A stretch of DNA of 8,697 nt from CAZIWX01 sp964543125 (GTDB lineage: Bacteria; Fidelibacterota; UBA8477): positions 1-8,697 of the forward strand of contig CAZIWX010000101.1 of the NCBI GenBank assembly GCA_964543125.1. The letters are read 5' to 3'. Below, piece by piece: positions 1 to 7,300 of this stretch; positions within the stretch are counted from its first letter, which is position 1; every line of letters begins with the position of its first letter. The position numbers and the translations under genes were made by a program. The notes below the pieces were generated by a model. That model had not been told where the DNA came from and made no database searches. It saw nothing but the letters and a program-made list of their open reading frames with translations.

Positions 1-17
1 GAAACACCTCGGATAAT

Positions 18-33
18 TCTGTGTTTTCTGTGT
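18..33. repeat. Inverted partner of 221-236
   Basis: TCTGTGTTTTCTGTGT here matches the reverse complement of 221-236 except for three central bases. It sits directly before the single nonamer unit at 35-48, so phrase types combine in both orientations. Confidence 0.6.
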
Positions 34-74
34 AAATCCGCTGCTAAACCCTCCCTGCGAAGCCGCTCTACCGC

Positions 75-104
75 GTGCTCGTACTCGTACTCGTGCTCGT
101 ACTC
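75..104. repeat. Hexamer array, GTRCTC x5
   Basis: Five consecutive hexamers read GTGCTC, GTACTC, GTACTC, GTGCTC, GTACTC. The array is intergenic, downstream of the operon. Its function is unknown; a simple-sequence array of this kind can arise by slippage. Confidence 0.85.
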
Positions 105-122
105 GATTTCCCCCCTTAATCC

Positions 123-136
123 CCTCTCAAGAGAGG
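123..136. repeat. Small palindrome CCTCTC-AA-GAGAGG
   Basis: A perfect six-base stem around AA sits in a C-rich/G-rich context (CCCCTTAATCCCC before, GAATTGGG after). It lies about 400 bases past the operon end and lacks a T tract on the operon's strand, so a terminator role is not supported. It is more likely another intergenic repeat module. Confidence 0.5.
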
Positions 137-161
137 AATTGGGTACTGCTATATTTTTCGA

Positions 162-203
162 AATCCGTCTAATCCGTCTAATCCGCGCAATCCGCGGCTA
201 AAA
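162..203. repeat. Nonamer array AATCCGNNN x4 ending in CTAAAA
   Basis: Four 9-base units read AATCCGTCT, AATCCGTCT, AATCCGCGC and AATCCGCGG, directly followed by CTAAAA. Two related copies lie in the same region, at 325-357 and 35-48, each also ending in CTAAA. This points to a dispersed intergenic repeat family. Confidence 0.85.
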
Positions 204-210
204 AGATCAA

Positions 211-275
211 ACCACAGATTACACAGAGGGCACAGATATAGAGAAACCACAAATTTCACGAATTCACACGAATTA
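211..275. repeat. Degenerate 9-10 bp phrase array (ACCACAGATT / ACACAGA / CACGAATT)
   Basis: The stretch is built of short phrases: CACAGATT, ACACAGA, CACAGATA, then CACGAATT at 257 and again at 267, a 10-base period. Its segment 221-236 is an imperfect inverted copy of 18-33 (13 of 16 bases match). I recall similar phrase arrays between genes in several uncultured lineages, but their role is not known to me. Confidence 0.7.
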
Positions 276-324
276 AATAAAAGGGGGAATGGTTAGTTCG
301 GTTGAAAAAAAATCACACACTCTA

Positions 325-357
325 AATCCGCTTCATCCGCGCGATCCGCGACTAAAA
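325..357. repeat. Second copy of the nonamer array, x3, ending in CTAAAA
   Basis: Three units read AATCCGCTT, CATCCGCGC and GATCCGCGA, followed by CTAAAA. The same orientation and the same closing hexamer as the array at 162-203 show they belong to one family. A single-unit version, AATCCGCTG plus CTAAA, is at 35-48. Confidence 0.8.
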
Positions 358-379
358 TAATAATGGTTATGCTGAATAA

Positions 380-538
380 AAAAAGTTCCATAACCCAGTC
401 CTTCAGGAATGGCCTACAGAAAACGAAGCAGATAACGAATTTTGGATTATTCCAGGTACGCGTTATTGGGGTGAGCTTAAAATAAAGTCCCGGAGTAAAT
501 TTTCAGAGTTTCTCAACATGATGCAAATTATGGACTAA
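380..538 (+). pseudogene. Orphan coding fragment (52 codons, no start), probable 3' remnant of a lost gene
   Basis: This plus-strand frame is open from just after a TAA at 377-379 to a TAA at 536-538. It has no ATG, GTG or TTG near its beginning. The translation looks protein-like, with the segments LQEWPTENEADNEFWIIPG and RYWGELKIKSRSKFSEFLNM. It contains three Trp and a mixed charged and hydrophobic pattern. I do not recognise a family. An ATG at 363 in another frame (MVMLNKK) would join it through one base change in the A7 run at 378-384, giving a protein of under 60 residues. Its stop overlaps the stop of the convergent peptidase gene by two bases. It may be the tail of a decayed gene, a tiny frameshifted gene, or chance. 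Confidence 0.35.
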
Positions 539-1323
539 GAGAAAATTAATCGTTCCAACAGCTCCGGCGCGTACACCTTTAAAAATCCCAGAATGACCGC
601 GGCGAAAGCGAGATACGGACCAAACTGAATCTTTCGGTCCCAGGAAAACGACCGATCCTTGAGCCAACTGCTCAGCCAGGCAATGGCTGCTAAAATCACG
701 GCTAATAATAATCCGGCCAAGCTCAATTCCAGACCCAACCAGATGGAAAGTACCAGCGTTAGTTGGACATCCCCCCAACCCAGACCAACCTCTTTACGAA
801 CCAACCAGGTCAAGCCCTGGATAAAGGTCAACAATGCTAAGATACCCACAAATCCCCGTACGGCGGATTCCAGCCGGATCAAATTAAAATAGAGCGCTAA
901 GCCATCGCCGATAAGGAGGAAAATAATTAAACTGACCGGTACCAGCCAGTTGATATAATCAATCAATGCAACCGCAATCAGCGTACTGAACATCAAAACG
1001 AACAACAGGGCCTGTGGCAGGGGCAACAGCGCAAAAGCCAACGCCCAGCCTAATCCGGTGAGGCCCTCAATCAGAGGATAGCGGGCGGAGATGTGGGTAT
1101 GACAATGACGACATTTCGCCCGAAGCATAAACCAGGAGAACAGCGGAATATTATCATACCAGGCAATGGGATTCTTACAAACAGGACAATGCGAACCGGG
1201 CCGGACGATGGATAGATGATTCGGAACCCGGTAAATGACGACATTCAGGAAACTGCCGACACTCAGACCGAATGAAACACCTATCGTCAGCAGGTAGGCC
1301 GTATTTTCCCAGATTGGCGGCAT
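535..1323 (-). CDS. pilD: Prepilin peptidase / N-methyltransferase (PilD/GspO family), last gene of the operon
   Basis: This bifunctional inner-membrane aspartyl protease and methylase cleaves the leader of type IV prepilins and pseudopilins and methylates the new N-terminus. Counting from the ATG at 1323, 262 residues are encoded, a normal length. The opening FGLSVGSFLNVVIYRVP is canonical. The cytoplasmic zinc-type loop has C46, C49, C71 and C74 with the usual WYDNIPLFSWF between them. The catalytic aspartates are D122 (in LIDYINWLVP) and D185 (in GWGDVQ), and FGPYLAF follows near 234. Two positions depart from consensus: the Lys usual after GDV is Gln, and the acidic residue usually following the Pro after the first Asp is Val. 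About seven to eight hydrophobic segments follow the loop. The TTG six bases upstream gives a longer alternative start; ATG is preferred although neither has a strong ribosome site. The gap to the platform gene is 25 bases, so co-transcription is likely. Confidence 0.95.
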   Translation of the reverse strand: MPPIWENTAYLLTIGVSFGLSVGSFLNVVIYRVPNHLSIVRPGSHCPVCKNPIAWYDNIPLFSWFMLRAKCRHCHTHISARYPLIEGLTGLGWALAFALLPLPQALLFVLMFSTLIAVALIDYINWLVPVSLIIFLLIGDGLALYFNLIRLESAVRGFVGILALLTFIQGLTWLVRKEVGLGWGDVQLTLVLSIWLGLELSLAGLLLAVILAAIAWLSSWLKDRSFSWDRKIQFGPYLAFAAVILGFLKVYAPELLERLIFS

Positions 1324-1348
1324 TATCAAATGACTATCTGATTCAGGG

Positions 1349-2560
1349 TTACATCCCCATTCGCATGGCCTGACCGATGTAGAAGATCGGCAGATAGGTG
1401 ACCACCAGAATAACCAGGATCATCCCCCCCACAAACATGATCATGAGCGGTTCAATCAGAGAGGTCATGCGGGAAACCATCGAATCCACCTGCTTACCAT
1501 AGAAATCCGCCGATTTATCCAGCAGGGTGTCGATTTCACCGGTTTCTTCGCCGGTGGCGGTGAGCTGGAGCATAATCGCCGGGAATTTTTCCGCGTGCCG
1601 CAGCGAGGCGGAAATATTGTAGCCATCCCGGATAAACTCCGAAGCAATTCCGATCGCTTTGGAATACACTCGGTTCCCCACGACCCGTTTCATCAGATTC
1701 ATGGATGGAATTACGGGAACCCCGGCGCCTAATAAAATGCCCAGGGTCTTGCTGAATTTTTGGTAAATACTGTAGGTGATGAGTGTCCCGAATACCGGGA
1801 ATTTTAGCATGAAAGTATCCACCAAATAGCCACCGCGGCGCGTCAGCCGCATCATCCAGATTGCGGTAATGCTTAATAATACTAAACCGATTGTTGGAAC
1901 AGCGTGTTGCGTTACCAAATTGGAAATATGCACCAGCGCCAGGGTGGGTCCCGGCAAATCCGCACCTAATTGCTTATAAACATCATTGAATCTCGGCACA
2001 ATGAAAATCAACATGATCCCCAGGACGACAATCAGGAATCCGAATACGATAAAGGGATAATAAAGGGCTGATTTCACCTTTTGGTTGGTTTCGTGAGTAT
2101 TTTCAAGGTAGGTGGCCAATTCATCCAAAATAGTCTGTAGACTTCCGGATAATTCCCCCGCTTTCATCAAGGCAATATACAAACTGGAAAATACGCCCGG
2201 ATGCCGCTCCATTGCATCCGAGAGGGTTGAACCCTTACGAATGTCATTGGCGACCCGAATCAGGACTTTTTTAAATTTGGTGTGCTTCTCCTCCTGAGAG
2301 AGGTTATTCAGCGCTTTTTCCAGGGTTAAGCCCGCGGAGAACATGGTGGCTAATTGGCGGGTGAAGAAGACCAGATTCTTAAGGGGAACCCGATTCCGCA
2401 GCTTGGTGAGCGACAGCGTGAGTTCTTCAATAAACTCGTCGCCCCATTGTTTCTGTTTCCCATCTTTGGACTTATCAATATTAGCCAGGGAGATTTTTTT
2501 ACTCCCGGCATGACGACTATCGTTTCGGGCTTTCTGGGTCTTAATATGCTGTTCCGCCAC
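1349..2560 (-). CDS. pilC: Inner-membrane platform protein (PilC/GspF/MshG family)
   Basis: This polytopic inner-membrane protein anchors the assembly ATPase and orients pilin subunits. At 403 residues it has normal length. It contains two GspF repeats. The first, about 63-186, begins FFTRQLATMFSAGLTLEKAL and has LMKAGELSGSLQTIL. The second, about 266-390, begins KFSKTLGILLGAGVPV and has ATGEETGEIDTLLDK and SLIEPLMIMFVGGMILV. Membrane segments lie near 167-189, 220-238 and 370-393. The first 60 residues are hydrophilic and Lys-rich, and the usual N-terminal opening (a short Phe-x-Tyr-x-Gly segment and small helical domain) is not recognisable. The start is GTG immediately after the ATPase TAA (TAAGTG), with GAGG eight bases upstream inside the ATPase gene. 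There is no in-frame ATG before residue 73, which lies within GspF repeat 1, so GTG is favoured. The symbol is family-level; gspF would fit as well. Confidence 0.95.
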   Translation of the reverse strand: MAEQHIKTQKARNDSRHAGSKKISLANIDKSKDGKQKQWGDEFIEELTLSLTKLRNRVPLKNLVFFTRQLATMFSAGLTLEKALNNLSQEEKHTKFKKVLIRVANDIRKGSTLSDAMERHPGVFSSLYIALMKAGELSGSLQTILDELATYLENTHETNQKVKSALYYPFIVFGFLIVVLGIMLIFIVPRFNDVYKQLGADLPGPTLALVHISNLVTQHAVPTIGLVLLSITAIWMMRLTRRGGYLVDTFMLKFPVFGTLITYSIYQKFSKTLGILLGAGVPVIPSMNLMKRVVGNRVYSKAIGIASEFIRDGYNISASLRHAEKFPAIMLQLTATGEETGEIDTLLDKSADFYGKQVDSMVSRMTSLIEPLMIMFVGGMILVILVVTYLPIFYIGQAMRMGM

Positions 2561-4276
2561 TTAAAAATCCTCAACTGTCGATCGCAGGATTTCCTCAAAA
2601 GTTGTAATGCCCGCTACCAGTTTTTTAATGCCCGCATCACGCAAACTCACCATTCCCAGTTCGGCCGCCTTTTCACGAATTTCTTCCTGGTTGGCATTGG
2701 CGAAAATCATTCTGCGGATGGGCTGACGAACTTCCAGAATTTCAAAAATTCCGGTCCGTCCACGATAACCTGTTTGGCGGCAATTGACACAGCCTTTTCC
2801 ATAGTAGAAGGTGTTTTTTTTGAATTCTTCCGGAACCTTTACCCGAATCAGCTCTTCCTTAGTGGGTTTATATTCTGTTTTACAATGGGGGCAGATCGTG
2901 CGCACCAGTCGCTGGGCCATGACCAAATTCAGGCTGGAGCCTACTAAAAACGGCGGTATGCCTATATCAATCAAACGGGTGATAGTGGAGGGAGCGTCAT
3001 TGGCGTGGACGGTACTGAACACCAGGTGACCGGTAAGAGAAAATTTAATGGAGATATCAGCGGTTTCCGCGTCTCGAATTTCACCGATGAGCAGGATATC
3101 AGGGTCCTGCCGCAGGATTGAGCGCAGGGTCGATCCGAAGGTCAGTCCGATCTTTTCTTTCACCTGAACCTGACTGATGCCGCCTAGCTGATATTCAACC
3201 GGATCTTCCACCGTGGTAATATTGGTGCCTTCGCTCTTGATTTCTTTCAGGGAAGCGTAAAGCGTGGTGGATTTACCGGAACCGGTCGGACCTGAAATGA
3301 TTATCATGCCGTAGGGTTGCGTGATCCAGCGTCGAAAAATCCCCAAATCGTCCTGGTTGAATCCCAAGGTGGTCAGGTCCATGCTGAAGCTGCCCTTATC
3401 CAGGAGCCGCATGACGATTTTTTCGCCAAAAATCGTGGGCAGCGCCGAAACCCGGACATCGATCTCGCGATCGGAAGTTTTAATCGTGAAGCGTCCATCC
3501 TGCGGCAACCGGTGTTCGGCAATATTCATGTTCGCCAGAATCTTGATCCGCGTTGTCAGACCGCTCACGGATGAGATGGGCGGCGACATAATTTTTTGTA
3601 AAACACCATCAATGCGGATTCGAATCGACACTTCGTTGGATTGGGGCTCCACATGAATATCGGTGGAGCGCTCTTTAATTGCTTCCTGGAGAATTAAATT
3701 CACTAATTTGACAAAGGGCGCTTCTTCGTCCGAGACCTTCTGCGACGAGAGATCAACCCCCTCGCCCTCCTCGTCTTCGCTGCCCTGAAACACCCGGAGA
3801 TTAGACAGCGCCGTTTCCACTTCACCAGACTGGCGAATCCGGCTGTAGTGGTATTCGATCGCCCGGGTAATGCCCGAATCCCCGGCAATCACCACCTCAA
3901 CCTTGAGTTTGGTGATTTTTTCGATTGTATCAATGGTCGCCAGGTCTTCCGGGTCTTCCATGGCCACTACTACCGTATTATCAGTTGTGGCCAGCGCGAG
4001 CACCATGTTGGCCGTGGCAAAGTCTTCCGGCAGCAGCTTGACGTGCTCCGGCTTGGCTTTGAGCAGATCCTCCTCGTAAACCGGCCGATGCCCCATCTGC
4101 AGCGCATAACCGTGTACCAGATCGTCTTCGGAAATCAAGCCCATGCTCAGGAGCAGTTTGCCCAGCTTTTCTTTGGTGGTTTTTTGCCGTTCCAGGGCCT
4201 GCTGGAGCTGCTCCACGGCCAGCAGGCCCTCGTGGACCAGAATATTACCGATTTTTTCGAATTGAGGATTAAACAT
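2561..4276 (-). CDS. pilB: Assembly ATPase of type IV pilus / type II secretion (PilB/GspE/MshE family) with N-terminal MshEN domain
   Basis: This is the cytoplasmic hexameric motor that drives pilin or pseudopilin polymerisation through the platform protein encoded next. At 571 residues it has normal family length. Residues 8-31 and 37-60 fit the two 24-residue MshEN cyclic-di-GMP-binding motifs, separated by the expected five-residue spacer, with Lys in place of the first Arg in both and Tyr in place of the last Leu in the second. An acidic linker spans about 165-185. The ATPase core shows Walker A GPTGSGKST at 329-337, an Asp box TTVEDPVEY around E357, Walker B DPDILLIGEIRDAET at 391-405, and a His box LTGHLVFSTVHANDA at 414-428. 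C462/C465 and C496/C499 form the zinc-binding tetracysteine typical of PilB/GspE and absent from PilT, so this is an extension rather than retraction motor. The ATG at 4276 has only a weak purine-rich site (AAAGAAAG). The symbol marks the family; gspE or mshE are equally possible. Confidence 0.96.
   Translation of the reverse strand: MFNPQFEKIGNILVHEGLLAVEQLQQALERQKTTKEKLGKLLLSMGLISEDDLVHGYALQMGHRPVYEEDLLKAKPEHVKLLPEDFATANMVLALATTDNTVVVAMEDPEDLATIDTIEKITKLKVEVVIAGDSGITRAIEYHYSRIRQSGEVETALSNLRVFQGSEDEEGEGVDLSSQKVSDEEAPFVKLVNLILQEAIKERSTDIHVEPQSNEVSIRIRIDGVLQKIMSPPISSVSGLTTRIKILANMNIAEHRLPQDGRFTIKTSDREIDVRVSALPTIFGEKIVMRLLDKGSFSMDLTTLGFNQDDLGIFRRWITQPYGMIIISGPTGSGKSTTLYASLKEIKSEGTNITTVEDPVEYQLGGISQVQVKEKIGLTFGSTLRSILRQDPDILLIGEIRDAETADISIKFSLTGHLVFSTVHANDAPSTITRLIDIGIPPFLVGSSLNLVMAQRLVRTICPHCKTEYKPTKEELIRVKVPEEFKKNTFYYGKGCVNCRQTGYRGRTGIFEILEVRQPIRRMIFANANQEEIREKAAELGMVSLRDAGIKKLVAGITTFEEILRSTVEDF
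2567..2572 (-). promoter_or_regulatory. Shine-Dalgarno site that supports the GTG start of the platform gene
   Basis: GAGGAT on the minus strand lies in the last codons of the ATPase gene, with GAGG eight bases from the GTG at 2560. It supports the non-ATG start and coupled translation of ATPase and platform protein. Confidence 0.6.
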
Positions 4277-4353
4277 CGGTTACTTTCTTTGTTTTCTATT
4301 TAGTCTCGCCTTTTCCGAATACAAACGGATACAGTTTCAGATTACTCTCGCGA
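4277..4353 (-). other. 77-bp intergenic space between Ig-repeat gene and ATPase gene
   Basis: This is the only sizeable gap in the operon; the other junctions are -4, 0 and 25 bases. It holds no convincing terminator (only TCCG/CGGA four-base arms) and no clear sigma-70 promoter. A weak purine-rich site, AAAGAAAG, precedes the ATPase ATG. An internal promoter or processing site remains possible. Confidence 0.4.
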
Positions 4354-7300
4354 TCACGGGCTGGTCACTATTGAACGTCTCAACTCTATGGCGGTTTGTT
4401 CACTCGACACCTGTTGCGGCTCAAGCAATGAGCCCCACACATAAGCCGTAAAGGGTGTGTAGGAGATCACCACTCCCTGGGAATCAAAATTAGGCGTACA
4501 CAACGCTTGATCAAATCTTGCAGTCGCAACCGCCGTGCCATTTTGATCCGTTTCCACAATTGGCGGATTCAACGGATTTCCATCTGCATCAAACCAGGCC
4601 GAGACGCCCACTCCGCTGAACAGGATATGTCCCCGGGGAATCGCGCTTTGATACACATCCGTTAATATTGCGGTTACCGTGACATCGGCCGGATTACCCA
4701 TAATCGTGAAATCCCAAAAAGTTGGGTTGGCGGAAACCATGAGCTGACCAGGATAGAATGGCAGGATGGCTAAACTATCCGTGCTATAATTTAGGTATCC
4801 CACAATGGTGTCGCCATCAGCATCATACGTCTTAGCTTTTATTTTGATCGTATCAAAAATGACCTCGGAATTATAATAGGCCAGAGTCCAGGCCTTGCCT
4901 TTATAAGCAGCACCATTCCTGTTTTCATTATTCGTATAGGACGTACCTACAATGTCCGCGATCGAATCCGGTTCTAATGACCAATAGACGTGGGTCGAGT
5001 CTTCCACTGGATTCGAATACCGGTCCCAAACCCTTGCCGCGACTTCCAATTCGTATAATCCACCACCGATCGGATCAATGGAGGCCGGATCCCAATCAAC
5101 GATAATATGGGCCGGGGCGCCCGCTTCAATGACTACCGGAATACCCGTGGCCGAGATAGTAGTTGCGCTGTCCAGTTGGACACTGGCCGTGATCCGGACC
5201 GGGCCAGCCTGGGTTCCGCTATTTAAGGTAACCGCGGCAATTCCATGATTAGTGGTATCACTGGCCACCAAGCCTTCTCCGTTGAGTTGGCTACCGGAAG
5301 GTGGGAAACCGGTAATCTGGAAAGTAACGAGATAAGGAATATCAACCAATTGGCCGTTGGCGTCCCGGAGTTCAGCAGTTAATTGAGTGGATTCCGTACC
5401 TGCTCCGCCTCTTACAACGAGATGATTGGGATTGGGTTGAGGAATGGTGATCGAAGTGGGAATTCCTGAGCGAATCTGAATCAGAACCGAATCTACGACC
5501 ATATTGACATGGGCATAAATCCGGGCCACGCCCGCCGAGGTTCCCATGGAAAAAGTAGCCACCGCGCTGCCGGCGGCGCCGGTCTGCAGGAAGGGTGTGA
5601 TATAGCCCAGCGTGGTTGAAAATTCAACCAGCGTCCCGGCTTCCACCGGGTATCCCGATGTATCGGTTACCGTGGCATAAATACGAGATGTTCTAATACT
5701 ATCCTGGCCAAGGGGCGGTAAAATCTCATGCTCGGCCACCAGATCGATTGCCGCGGGAGAATGGTCTAGCTGAAGCGGATTCGGTGAGATATGGACCTGG
5801 ATCGTATCCTGGATGGTGCCGTGGACCGAATGCGTATAACGGGCAATGATCACGGCGTCCCCAACATCATCCTGAACCCCCAGACTGTAAAAATCGGTCG
5901 CGGCGACACCGGCGGAATTGGTGGCAACCGGTGAAGCCAGCACACCTTTGCTCGCCGTGAATTGCACCAACACCGAGTCCAGGGGCTGGTCTTCCGCATC
6001 TTTTACCGAGGCCTGAATCTGGGCGATGGTTTGACCATTGTCCGCGAAAATCGTGTCCAATGTCGAAACCACCCGAATCGTGTAGGGCCAGGGTTGTTGC
6101 TGTTCACCCGGATTAGGCAAAATGCGGACCGCGATGGTATCCTGGATGGTGCCGTGGACCGAATGGGTATAACGGGCAATGATCACGGCGTCCCCAACAT
6201 CATCCTGAACCCCCAGACTGTNNNNNNNNNNNNNNNNNNNNNNNNNNNNNNNNNNNNNNNNNNNNNNNNNNNNNNNNNNNNNNNNNNNNNNNNNNNNNNN
6301 NNNNNNNNNNNNNNNNNNNNNCGCCGTGAATTGCACCAACACCGAGTCCAGGGGCTGGTCTTCCGCATCTTTTACCACCGCCTGGACCGTGGCGATGGTC
6401 TGGCCACCGTCCGCGAAAATCGTGTCTAACGTCGAAACCAATCGAATCGTGTAGGGCCAGGGTTGTCCGGATTCTCCCAGAGCACGGATCTGGACATTAA
6501 CCGTATCACGAATAGTACCGTGAACCGGGTGGGTATAACGTGCGATAATATGAGCCTCGCCAATGTCATCCGGAACACCCGTGCTGTAAAATTCAGCCGA
6601 GGCCACCCCCGCTGCATTGGTTATAATGGGTGACGTGATGACACCCTTTGTAGCCGTTAATTGTACCGAAGCCGAATCCAGGGGCTGATCTTCCGCGTCT
6701 TTCACAATAACCTGTATCGTTGCCCGCGTCTGCCCGTTATCCGCGTAAATAGTATCTTGGGTAGTGGCCAGCCTGATCGTGTAGGGCCAGGGTTGACCCG
6801 ATTCACTTACGGGGCGGATGCGCACCAACACGGTATCTCGCTGAGCGCCATAGAAAGGATGTTCACTGCGGGCAATCACCCGGGCCACACCGATTTCCCC
6901 GGCCCCGATATCCGCTAAAGTCGTGGTTGCGACGCCAGCGCTATTGGTTGTTTTAGGCGATTCAACGGCTCCCAGGCTGGTCGAAAAATTTACTTCCTGA
7001 TCCGCCACCGGCTGTCCATCGGTCGTTTTCAAGGCCGCCCGGATGGTGGCAGTCGTAACACCGCCATCTGCGAAAATTGAATCCACATTGGAGCTGATGG
7101 TGAGATTGTAATAAGCGATGGCGGTGAAATCCATTTCAACCGTATCGCTGAAAGCGATGGCGGCGCCGTTGGCCGCCTTGTGTAGATTGATCGCCGACCG
7201 AAAATGGTAGGTTGTATGATTCAAGGCCGCCGCGGCGGCTAAATCCGGCGCGGTGATAAAACAAGCGACCCTGACTTTTCCCGTATCACCCGGATTATTA

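Noticed and set aside
123..136. Intrinsic terminator of the operon
   Set aside because: The stem is perfect but short, lies about 400 bases past the last stop, and has no T tract on the transcribed orientation.
162..357. CRISPR array
   Set aside because: The repeat units are 9 bases without spacers of regular length; there are no long conserved repeats and no cas genes.
379..385. Programmed -1 frameshift site A AAA AAG
   Set aside because: The heptamer is present, but its zero frame is the orphan frame rather than the ATG frame that would need to shift into it.
1327..1329. TTG start for the prepilin peptidase
   Set aside because: An ATG lies six bases downstream and no ribosome site favours TTG; it remains a minor alternative.
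2354..2947. Plus-strand 197-residue open frame
   Set aside because: It lies antisense across the end of the ATPase gene and start of the platform gene, both with clear family motifs; it has no recognisable domain.
3317..4303. Several plus-strand open frames of 69-151 residues
   Set aside because: All are antisense shadows of the ATPase gene.
4290..4330. Sigma-70 promoter before the ATPase gene (TTGTAT, 16 bases, TAAATA)
   Set aside because: Only about three of six bases match at each element, and promoter consensus for this lineage is unknown.
4354..4500. C-terminal sorting signal (T9SS domain, LPxTG or membrane anchor) on the Ig-repeat protein
   Set aside because: The C-terminus is an ordinary hydrophilic stretch with no such motif or hydrophobic segment.
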